Part shown: positions 55,853-64,000 of the stretch, piece by piece | Position numbering within the stretch: position 1 is the first letter of the stretch | Layout of the letters: each line of letters starts with the position of its first letter | NCBI GenBank assembly: GCA_000513055.1 | Contig: AZYB01000002.1 | Location: 1-64,000 of the forward strand | Direction: 5' to 3' | Length of the DNA stretch: 64,000 nt | Source of the DNA: an alpha proteobacterium SCGC AAA288-N07 | Lineage (GTDB): Bacteria > Pseudomonadota > Alphaproteobacteria > Pelagibacterales > Pelagibacteraceae | The notes under the pieces: model-generated | Told to the model about the DNA's origin: nothing | Databases searched by the model: none | What the model saw: only the letters and a program-made list of their open reading frames with translations | Made by a program: the position numbers and the translations under genes

Positions 55853-56044
55853 ATGATTAGTCCATTTAAATTTATACAAGGAGTTAAGAACGAGGCCTTC
55901 AGGGTTTCGTGGCCCACAGGAAAGGAAACATTAACTGGATCAGTAATGGTTGTCTTGCTAGCTGTAGTTGCCGCTATTTTTTTTTTAATTTTAGATCAAA
56001 TACTTAAATTCTTATTGAATTTTGCACTAAATATAAATTTCTAG
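55853..56044 (+). CDS. secE: Preprotein translocase subunit SecE
   Basis: This 63-residue SecE has the single essential membrane helix (about residues 32-55), preceded by the conserved amphipathic segment 'FIQGVKNEAFRVSWPTGKETLTGSVMVV'. Streamlined alphaproteobacteria carry this short form. It precedes nusG by three bases. Confidence 0.94.
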   Translation: MISPFKFIQGVKNEAFRVSWPTGKETLTGSVMVVLLAVVAAIFFLILDQILKFLLNFALNINF

Positions 56045-56047
56045 ATT

Positions 56048-56578
56048 ATGAAAAATTGGTACATAGTTCAGTCATATTCAAACTTTGAAAAAAAGGTTGC
56101 AATTGCAATTAAAGAAGAAGTTACAAAAGCAAAATTAGAAGATAAACTTGAAGAAGTACTTGTACCTACACATGAAGTAACTGAGGTTAGAAGAGGTAAA
56201 CGAGTTCAAAGAAAAAAAAAATATTTTCCTGGATATGTTTTAGTTAAAATGGATATGAATAATCAGATATATCATATAATAAAGAATATAAAAAAAGTAA
56301 GCGGTTTTTTAGGCCAAAAAGGAAACCCGCTTCCCGTTTCTGAAAAAGAAATAGAAATAATTAAAGGTCAAATAAAAGATGGTGTAGTTCAAACAAAATC
56401 CTTTATAAGTTACAATATCGGTGAAAAAGTTCAGGTTATTGACGGACCTTTTGCGTCATTTAATGGTCTTGTCGAAGAGATTGATGAAGATAAATCTAAA
56501 ATCAAGGTTTCAGTTATGATTTTTGGAAGACCGACTCCGGTTGAACTAGAATTTAACCAGGTTGAAAAAGTACAATAA
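56048..56578 (+). CDS. nusG: Transcription termination/antitermination protein NusG
   Basis: This 176-residue factor binds RNA polymerase and Rho or ribosomal protein S10. The NGN domain opens '[20 protein letters not shown]' and includes '[14 protein letters not shown]'. The C-terminal KOW domain reads '[46 protein letters not shown]'. Its stop and the rplK start overlap by one base (TAATG). Confidence 0.97.
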   Translation: MKNWYIVQSYSNFEKKVAIAIKEEVTKAKLEDKLEEVLVPTHEVTEVRRGKRVQRKKKYFPGYVLVKMDMNNQIYHIIKNIKKVSGFLGQKGNPLPVSEKEIEIIKGQIKDGVVQTKSFISYNIGEKVQVIDGPFASFNGLVEEIDEDKSKIKVSVMIFGRPTPVELEFNQVEKVQ

Positions 56579-57006
56579 TGGCAAAAAAAGAAATTAAAGA
56601 ATATTTAAAGCTGCAAATTAAAGGTGGACAAGCAAACCCAGCTCCGCCTATAGGTCCTGCGCTTGGACAAAGAGGTATCAATATAATGGAATTCTGTAAG
56701 GCCTTTAATGAAAAAACAAAAAAGTTTATGGGTAATCCTGTTTCAGTAGTAATTACTATTTATAAAGATAAAAAATTTGATTTTATTATAAAATCACCTC
56801 CAGCTTCTCACTTTATCAAGCAAGCAGCAAAATTAAAAAGTGGATCTAAAGAGCCAGGAAGAGTTATCACAGGTTCAATTACAATGAAGCAAGCAGAACA
56901 AATAGCCAAAGAAAAAATGAAAGATCTTAATGCCTTCGAATTAAAGGAAGCTACTAAAATTATATGTGGATCTGCACGCTCAATGGGTATTGAGGTTAAG
57001 GAGTAA
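56578..57006 (+). CDS. rplK: 50S ribosomal protein L11
   Basis: This 142-residue protein of the GTPase-associated centre has the proline-rich switch '[32 protein letters not shown]' (residues about 14-45) and the C-terminal rRNA-binding domain with '[21 protein letters not shown]' and '[10 protein letters not shown]'. It overlaps nusG by one base, and rplA follows after five. Confidence 0.98.
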   Translation: MAKKEIKEYLKLQIKGGQANPAPPIGPALGQRGINIMEFCKAFNEKTKKFMGNPVSVVITIYKDKKFDFIIKSPPASHFIKQAAKLKSGSKEPGRVITGSITMKQAEQIAKEKMKDLNAFELKEATKIICGSARSMGIEVKE

Positions 57007-57011
57007 ATTTA

Positions 57012-57698
57012 ATGATTTCTAAAAGATACAAAGCATTACCCAAAGAAACTAAAAAGTTAAAACATGATAAGATTGAAAATTTATTAAGAACTATTAAAAA
57101 AAATTGTACTGCAAAATTTGACGAATCTATTGATGTTAATTTTCAACTAAATTTAAAACAAAAAAAAAGTGAAATAAATATAAGGTCTGTTCTAAATTTA
57201 CCAGTGGGCAAAAGTAAAAAAATCAAAGTTGCTGTTATTTGTGAAGAGGGAAAATTAGAAGAAGGAAATAAGAGTGGAGCAGATGTAGTTGGCTCTGAAG
57301 AATTAATTAATAATATTTCTTCAGGAAAAATCAATTTTGAAAAACTTATAGCTACACCAAAAATGATGGCAAAATTAGGCAAACTTGGAAAAATTTTAGG
57401 CCCCAAAGGATTAATGCCAAACCCAAAACTTGGAACTGTTACAAATGATATTATTAAAACAGTGAAAGATATAAAATCTGGTCAAGTAGAGGTCAAAAAT
57501 GATAAAGATGGAAATGTTAGTTTATCTATCGGTAAAAAAAGTTTTTCAGATGATAATTTAATTAAAAATTTTAACGCCGTTCTTGATACTATTATAAAAG
57601 AGAAACCTGATGGAGTTAAAGGCAATTTTATTAAAAGTTCATTCATTACCTCAACTATGGGAGTATCTTACAAAGTTAATCTTATGAAAAATATTTAA
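57012..57698 (+). CDS. rplA: 50S ribosomal protein L1
   Basis: This 228-residue L1-stalk protein has 'RSVLNLPVGKSKKIKVAVICE', 'ATPKMMAKLGKLGKILGPKGLMPNPKLGTV' and the C-terminal 'IKSSFITSTMGVSYKVNL'. In other bacteria L1 represses its own operon by binding the rplK-rplA leader. I did not find a clear mimic of the L1 site here. rplJ starts four bases after its stop. Confidence 0.98.
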   Translation: MISKRYKALPKETKKLKHDKIENLLRTIKKNCTAKFDESIDVNFQLNLKQKKSEINIRSVLNLPVGKSKKIKVAVICEEGKLEEGNKSGADVVGSEELINNISSGKINFEKLIATPKMMAKLGKLGKILGPKGLMPNPKLGTVTNDIIKTVKDIKSGQVEVKNDKDGNVSLSIGKKSFSDDNLIKNFNAVLDTIIKEKPDGVKGNFIKSSFITSTMGVSYKVNLMKNI

Positions 57699-57702
57699 TT
57701 TT

Positions 57703-58218
57703 ATGTTAAACAAAGATCAAAAAAAAAATTATATAAGTGAAATGAAAGCATTTCTTAATGCTAGTGATTCCGTTCTAGTAACTCATTATCAAGGTTTAAC
57801 TGTTAATCAACTAGATGAGCTACGAGCAGAAATGAGAAAACATGGTATAATTTTTAAAATTACAAAAAATAGGATTACAAAGTTAGCTCTAAAAGATACT
57901 AAATGTAAAGATATTGCAGATTTGTTCTCAGGACCTACCGCTGTTGCATTATCAAAAGATGGAATTTCTTCAGCAAAAATCTTGAGTAAATTTTCAAAAG
58001 ATAATCAAAACTTAAAGATTCTTGGTGGATTAATGGGTAAAGATATTCTTAAACGAGAAGATGTTTTAAAAATAGCTACCTTACCTACATTAAACGAGGC
58101 TAGAGCTAAAATTACTAGTATTTTACAGTCTCCTGCACAAAAATTGGTAAGTATTTTACTTGCGCCTGGCTCAAAAATTGCTATTTTGGCGCTCGAAAAG
58201 AGCAAACAATCAACATAG
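57703..58218 (+). CDS. rplJ: 50S ribosomal protein L10
   Basis: This 171-residue base of the L7/L12 stalk has the N-terminal rRNA-binding domain '[40 protein letters not shown]'. The C-terminal helix ([34 protein letters not shown]) holds L12 dimers. Only four bases separate it from rplA, so there is no long L10 leader of the gammaproteobacterial kind. Confidence 0.97.
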   Translation: MLNKDQKKNYISEMKAFLNASDSVLVTHYQGLTVNQLDELRAEMRKHGIIFKITKNRITKLALKDTKCKDIADLFSGPTAVALSKDGISSAKILSKFSKDNQNLKILGGLMGKDILKREDVLKIATLPTLNEARAKITSILQSPAQKLVSILLAPGSKIAILALEKSKQST

Positions 58219-58225
58219 AAAATTT

Positions 58226-58597
58226 ATGGCCGATTTAAATAAAATAATTGAAGATTTATCAAAATTAACAGTAGTAGAAGCAGCTGATCTCTCAAAACAA
58301 TTAGAGGAAAAATGGGGAGTATCAGCAGCTACAGCTGTAGCTGCAGCACCGGCAGCAGGTGGAGCAGCAGAGCCAGCCGAAGAAAAAAGTGAATTTACAA
58401 TTATGCTTACTTCAGCTGGAGATAAAAAAATTAACGTAATAAAAGAAATTAGAACATTTACAACATTAGGTTTGAAAGAAGCTAAAGATTTGGTTGAAGG
58501 TGCGCCAAAGGAAGTAAAATCTGGTGTTAATAAAAAAGAAGCAGAAGAAATTAAGAAAAAATTGGAAGCTGCTGGAGCCAAAGTAGAATTAAGATAA
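58226..58597 (+). CDS. rplL: 50S ribosomal protein L7/L12
   Basis: This 123-residue stalk protein starts at ATG 58226 ([15 protein letters not shown]), seven bases after the rplJ stop; an in-frame start inside rplJ would be spurious. It has the N-terminal dimerisation helices, an Ala/Gly/Pro hinge ([15 protein letters not shown], about residues 40-54) and the factor-binding domain '[32 protein letters not shown]'. A small hairpin sits in the gap to rpoB. Confidence 0.97.
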   Translation: MADLNKIIEDLSKLTVVEAADLSKQLEEKWGVSAATAVAAAPAAGGAAEPAEEKSEFTIMLTSAGDKKINVIKEIRTFTTLGLKEAKDLVEGAPKEVKSGVNKKEAEEIKKKLEAAGAKVELR

Positions 58598-58608
58598 CAA
58601 AATTTTTA

Positions 58609-58633
58609 AAATCTGGTTTTTAAAATCAGATTC
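58609..58633 (+). promoter_or_regulatory. Small hairpin in the rplL-rpoB gap
   Basis: AATCTG (58610-58615) pairs with CAGATT (58627-58632). A G-T and several A-T pairs continue inward, giving a stem of about ten pairs with a short loop. No T tract follows, so it is not a full terminator. In E. coli an attenuator and an RNase III site occupy this same gap, which makes a processing or attenuation role conceivable. Confidence 0.3.
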
Positions 58634-58638
58634 AATAA

Positions 58639-61600
58639 ATGCAACTATCGTTTACTGAAAAAAAAAATATCAGGAAAAATTTTGGAAAATTAAAGGAAAC
58701 TTTATCAATTCCGAATTTAATAGAAGTTCAAAAAAATTCATATAATGAATTTTTAAACAGAAATATTCAAAATGATAAAGACTCAATACAAAAAGGCTTA
58801 GATAGAGTTTTTAAAAGTATATTCCCCATTGAAGATTTAGCTGAAAAAGCAACACTAGAATATGTTTCTTATCGATTAGAGAAACCAAAATATGGTGTAG
58901 AAGAATGTATTCAAAGAGATTTAACTTATTCATCAGCTCTAAAACCTACTTTAAGACTGGTAGTTTACGAAATTGATCAAGAAAATAATACAAAAGAAAT
59001 ATTATCTGCCAAAGAACAAGAAGTTTATATGGGAGAAGTTCCAATGATGACACCCAGCGGAACATTTATAGTCAATGGCGTTCAAAGAGTTGTTGTAAAT
59101 CAAATGCATAGAAGCCCTGGTGTTTTCTTTGATCATGATAAGGGAAAGACCCACGCTAGTGGTAAATTATTATTTAACTGCAGAGTAATTCCAAATAGAG
59201 GATCGTGGTTAGATTTTGAGTATGACATAAAAGATTTATTGTATTTCAGAATTGATAGAAAAAGAAAATTACATATTTCAACTTTATTACAAGCATTAAA
59301 ATATAATAAAAAGGAAATAGCAGATTTATTTTATGAAAGTCAGGAATTTAAATATAATTCTAAATTGAATAAATGGAAAACAGTTTTTGATCCAGAAATT
59401 TATAAATTTAAAAAAATTTCTGAGGAAATAATTGATGTAAAAAATAATAAAATAGTTATTAAATCAGGATCTAGAATTGATTTTTCAGTAGCGCAAAAAC
59501 TTTATGATAAAGGATTAAAAGAAATTTATGTTTCTAACGATGCAATTTATGGAGGATTCTTGCACAATAAAATAAGTTTAAATGCTGAAGAAAGCATTTC
59601 TATAGGAACAGAGATGACGGAAGAAATATTAAATAAAATTATAGAAGATAATATAAAAATGATCTTAATTTCTAAAACTAACTACATTAACAAAGGACCT
59701 TATTTATTAAAAACTATTTTAGCAGATAAAAATAATACTAAAGAAGAAGCATTAACAGATATATATAAAATTTTAAGGCCAGGAGAACCTCCCACAATAG
59801 AAATTGCAGATCAAATTTTTCAAAATTTATTTTTTGGCTCTGATCGCTATGATTTGTCAAGTGTGGGAAGAGTAAAAATGAATTCAAGATTGAATTTAGA
59901 TTGTTCTGATAAAATCACAATACTTAGAAATCAGGATATTATTTCAATTATTAGATTAATGTTAGATCTTCGTGATGGAAAAAATGAAGTTGATGATATT
60001 GATCATCTAGGTAATAGACGAGTTAGATCAGTTGGTGAGTTAGTTGAAAATCAAACACGTATTGGGATATATAGAATGGAAAGAGCAATCAAAGAAAAAA
60101 TGTCTACCTTAGAAATTGAATCTGCAATGCCACAAGATCTCATTAACGCAAAACCATTAACATTAGCTTTAAAAGATTTTTTTGGAACTTCTCAACTTTC
60201 TCAATTTATGGACCAAACTAACCCATTAGCAGAAATAACTCATAAAAGGCGAGTTTCAGCACTTGGTCCTGGTGGATTAACAAGAGAAAGAGCAGGATTT
60301 GAAGTAAGAGATGTTCATCCAACACACTATGGAAGAATCTGCCCTATTGAAACTCCAGAAGGACCAAATATTGGATTGATTAATAGTTTAGCAACATATT
60401 CAAGAATTAATAAATATGGTTTTATAGAAAGTCCTTACAAAAAGGTTGTTGATGGCAAAGTTCTTGAAGATATAAATTATTTATCAGCTATGGAGGAATC
60501 AAAATTCACCATAGCTCAAGCAAACTCTCCAATTGATAAAGATGCTAATTTTATAGAAGATCTAGTTTCTTGTAGAAAATCTCTAAATTTTATTTTGTCT
60601 AAACCAGAAAATATTGATTATATAGATGTATCTCCAAAGCAGCTTGTATCAGTTGCAGCTTCTTTAATTCCATTTTTAGAAAATGACGATGCAAATAGAG
60701 CCCTAATGGGTTCAAACATGATGAGACAAGCAGTTCCCTTAATTAAACCGGAGGCACCTTTAGTTGGAACAGGAATCGAAAGAGATGTTGCACTTGATTC
60801 AGGTGTGACAATTGTGGCAAAAAGGAGTGGCGTTGTTGATAAAATTGATGGAAAAAGAATAGTTGTAAAAGTTACAACTGAAAAAGATCTTAGTCAGTCA
60901 GGTGTTGACATTTACAATTTACTAAAATTTCAAAGATCAAACCAAAATACTTGTATTAATCAAATACCGCTAGTTATGGTTGGTGATAATGTTTCCAAAG
61001 GTGATATTATTGCAGATGGCCCATCTACAAAACTAGGTGAACTTGCATTAGGAAAAAATGTTACCGTAGCATTCATGCCTTGGCTTGGATATAATTTTGA
61101 GGATTCAATATTGGTTTCTGAAAGATGTGTTACAGACGATGTATTTACATCAATTCATATTGAAGAATATGAGTTAATGGCTAGAGATACAAAATTAGGT
61201 ACCGAAGAATTAACAAGGGATATACCAAATGTAAGTGAGGAAGCATTAAGAAATTTAGATGAGTCTGGAATAGTTTATATTGGAGCAGAAGTTAAACCTC
61301 ATGATATTTTAGCAGGTAAGGTTACGCCTAAAGGTGACACCCCAACTGGACCAGAAGAAAAACTTTTAAGGTCTATTTTTGGTGAAAAAGCAGTGGACGT
61401 TATTGATACATCTTTACGTCTTCCAGCAGGAACTGACGGAGTAGTTGTTGATGTTAGAGTATTTAATAGACATGGTGTAGAAAAAGATGAAAGATCTATA
61501 GCAATTGAAAGGTCTGAAATAGAAACAATTCAAGAGGATAAAATAGTAGAAGAAGAGATATTAGAGAAAAATACCAAACAAAGAGCTACTCAAATAATTA

Positions 61601-62712
61601 AAAATTCAGTGCTAAAAGAAAAATTTGAAAACGTCAAACCAGGTCAAAAAATTGAAGAAATGACCTTAAATGATTTGTTAAAAATGTCACTGAAAGATAG
61701 TTCCAAGGACAATAGTCTTTCAACATTAATAGAACAATATAACAAAGTTAGATTGGACATCAAAGAAAGATTCGAAGATAAAGTTGAAAAAATTAGACAA
61801 GGAGATGAACTGTTACCAAGTGTTATGAAAATGGTAAAAATTTTTGTAGCTGTAAAGAGACGTTTAAGACCGGGGGACAAAATGTCCGGAAGACATGGAA
61901 ACAAAGGAGTTATCAGCAAGATTGTTCCTATTGAAGATATGCCATATACAGAAGAGGGTAAACCTGTGGATATTGTCTTAAATCCCTTGGGCGTTCCAAG
62001 TCGTATGAATGTTGGACAAATTTTGGAAACCCACCTTGGTTGGAGTTGTTCGGAACTAGGAGAAAAACTAAAAAAATTAATTAACGAAAATCAAAATAAA
62101 ATAAATTCCAGTAAAAGTATTGCTTCATTATTAATATCAATTTATGGGAAAGATTATTACGATAAGACTATTAAAAATTTGTCATCAATTGAGTTTAATG
62201 ATCTATGTAAAAATTTAGTTAAAGGAGTTCCAATATCTACCCCAGTATTTGACGGTGCAAAAGAAAAAAATGTAACTGATATGCTTAAGTTAGCCAATTT
62301 ACCCACTTCTGGACAAACAATATTGTGGGATGGAAGAACAGGAGAAAAATTCGATAGACTTGTGACTCTTGGTACTATTTATATGTTAAAATTACATCAT
62401 CTTGTTGAAGATAAAATACACGCTAGATCAACAGGGCCATATAGTCTTGTGACGCAACAACCTTTAGGAGGAAAGGCACAACTCGGAGGGCAAAGGTTTG
62501 GTGAAATGGAAGTTTGGGCACTCGAAGCATATGGAGCATCCTATACTTTACAAGAAATATTAACTGTAAAATCCGACGACGTTGCAGGAAGAGTAAAAAT
62601 ATATGAAACGATAGTTAAAGGCGAAGAAAATTTCGAATCTGGAGTTCCTGAATCGTTTAATGTCCTTGTCAAAGAAATTAAGTCTCTAGGGTTAAATATT
62701 GAATTAAAGTAA
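58639..62712 (+). CDS. rpoB: DNA-directed RNA polymerase subunit beta
   Basis: This is the complete 1357-residue beta subunit. Landmarks in order are '[22 protein letters not shown]' near residue 150, and the rifampicin region '[53 protein letters not shown]' near 515-565 with the sensitive-type residues. '[38 protein letters not shown]' and '[20 protein letters not shown]' come next, and '[39 protein letters not shown]' is near the C-terminus. rpoC follows after three bases. Confidence 0.98.
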   Translation: MQLSFTEKKNIRKNFGKLKETLSIPNLIEVQKNSYNEFLNRNIQNDKDSIQKGLDRVFKSIFPIEDLAEKATLEYVSYRLEKPKYGVEECIQRDLTYSSALKPTLRLVVYEIDQENNTKEILSAKEQEVYMGEVPMMTPSGTFIVNGVQRVVVNQMHRSPGVFFDHDKGKTHASGKLLFNCRVIPNRGSWLDFEYDIKDLLYFRIDRKRKLHISTLLQALKYNKKEIADLFYESQEFKYNSKLNKWKTVFDPEIYKFKKISEEIIDVKNNKIVIKSGSRIDFSVAQKLYDKGLKEIYVSNDAIYGGFLHNKISLNAEESISIGTEMTEEILNKIIEDNIKMILISKTNYINKGPYLLKTILADKNNTKEEALTDIYKILRPGEPPTIEIADQIFQNLFFGSDRYDLSSVGRVKMNSRLNLDCSDKITILRNQDIISIIRLMLDLRDGKNEVDDIDHLGNRRVRSVGELVENQTRIGIYRMERAIKEKMSTLEIESAMPQDLINAKPLTLALKDFFGTSQLSQFMDQTNPLAEITHKRRVSALGPGGLTRERAGFEVRDVHPTHYGRICPIETPEGPNIGLINSLATYSRINKYGFIESPYKKVVDGKVLEDINYLSAMEESKFTIAQANSPIDKDANFIEDLVSCRKSLNFILSKPENIDYIDVSPKQLVSVAASLIPFLENDDANRALMGSNMMRQAVPLIKPEAPLVGTGIERDVALDSGVTIVAKRSGVVDKIDGKRIVVKVTTEKDLSQSGVDIYNLLKFQRSNQNTCINQIPLVMVGDNVSKGDIIADGPSTKLGELALGKNVTVAFMPWLGYNFEDSILVSERCVTDDVFTSIHIEEYELMARDTKLGTEELTRDIPNVSEEALRNLDESGIVYIGAEVKPHDILAGKVTPKGDTPTGPEEKLLRSIFGEKAVDVIDTSLRLPAGTDGVVVDVRVFNRHGVEKDERSIAIERSEIETIQEDKIVEEEILEKNTKQRATQIIKNSVLKEKFENVKPGQKIEEMTLNDLLKMSLKDSSKDNSLSTLIEQYNKVRLDIKERFEDKVEKIRQGDELLPSVMKMVKIFVAVKRRLRPGDKMSGRHGNKGVISKIVPIEDMPYTEEGKPVDIVLNPLGVPSRMNVGQILETHLGWSCSELGEKLKKLINENQNKINSSKSIASLLISIYGKDYYDKTIKNLSSIEFNDLCKNLVKGVPISTPVFDGAKEKNVTDMLKLANLPTSGQTILWDGRTGEKFDRLVTLGTIYMLKLHHLVEDKIHARSTGPYSLVTQQPLGGKAQLGGQRFGEMEVWALEAYGASYTLQEILTVKSDDVAGRVKIYETIVKGEENFESGVPESFNVLVKEIKSLGLNIELK

Positions 62713-64000
<1,288 letters not shown>

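Overview
The window reads as a stretch of a very AT-rich, streamlined alphaproteobacterial genome, most like Pelagibacterales (SAR11) or a close relative. This rests on tiny or negative intergenic gaps, Lys/Asn/Ile-rich proteins, few recognisable ribosome binding sites, an aapJQMP-type amino-acid ABC transporter, the alphaproteobacterial order argS-(SPOR slot)-nagZ-scpA-scpB-tatABC-serS-yajC-secDF, and the order rlmB-tRNA-Tyr-tRNA-Gly-tuf-tRNA-Trp-secE-nusG-rplKAJL-rpoBC. There is no rRNA, CRISPR array, insertion sequence, integrase or phage gene. No gene-free stretch exceeds about 220 bases.

Layout. 1-8.4 kb: a 2-oxoglutarate oxygenase, a DUF2784 membrane protein, an unlisted 20-residue peptide gene on the minus strand, a bile-acid:sodium-symporter-family carrier behind a near-leaderless promoter, and the aapJQMP operon. 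That operon has a structured 5' leader and an internal intrinsic terminator. A secreted DUF6134-like protein and an XRE regulator follow. 8.3-20.6 kb: tRNA-Asn and tRNA-Cys, then valS-ilvD running straight into a seven-gene, extremely A-rich surface-sugar block. It contains manC, a Gfo/Idh/MocA dehydrogenase, a ketopantoate-reductase-like enzyme, a PseI-type nonulosonate synthase, a stand-alone acyl carrier protein, an AMP-forming ligase and a PseG-PseH-like fusion. This block is the most unusual system here. I infer that it makes a nonulosonic-acid-type sugar whose N-acyl group may be delivered from an acyl-ACP.

20.6-41.5 kb: xthA, erpA, dgt, the argS-to-secF housekeeping run, a short PuuD-like membrane protein, uvrA, ssb, gyrA, coaD, a secreted peptidyl-prolyl isomerase and tgt. 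41.4-48 kb: tRNA-Lys, a secreted MORN protein, an orphan B12-binding radical SAM enzyme, an M48 protease with a Tat-type signal, DUF502, recG, sdhE and tRNA-Ser. 48-53.4 kb: a second variable surface block of two GT-C-type membrane proteins, a GT9-like protein and an FkbM methyltransferase. 53.4-64 kb: rlmB, three tRNAs, tuf, and secE to rpoC; rpoC is cut by the window end.

Six genes (argS, nagZ, serS, recG, a GT-C protein and the FkbM gene) are each interrupted by exactly one extra base in an A/T homopolymer. Several are indispensable, and the shift always has the same sign. I read this mainly as a sequence-quality signature and have annotated these genes at full length, with the shift marked. 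Other oddities are a Tgt lacking its zinc cysteines, a peptidyl-prolyl isomerase whose signal peptide has no ATG start, and a protein in the SPOR-gene slot with no SPOR domain.
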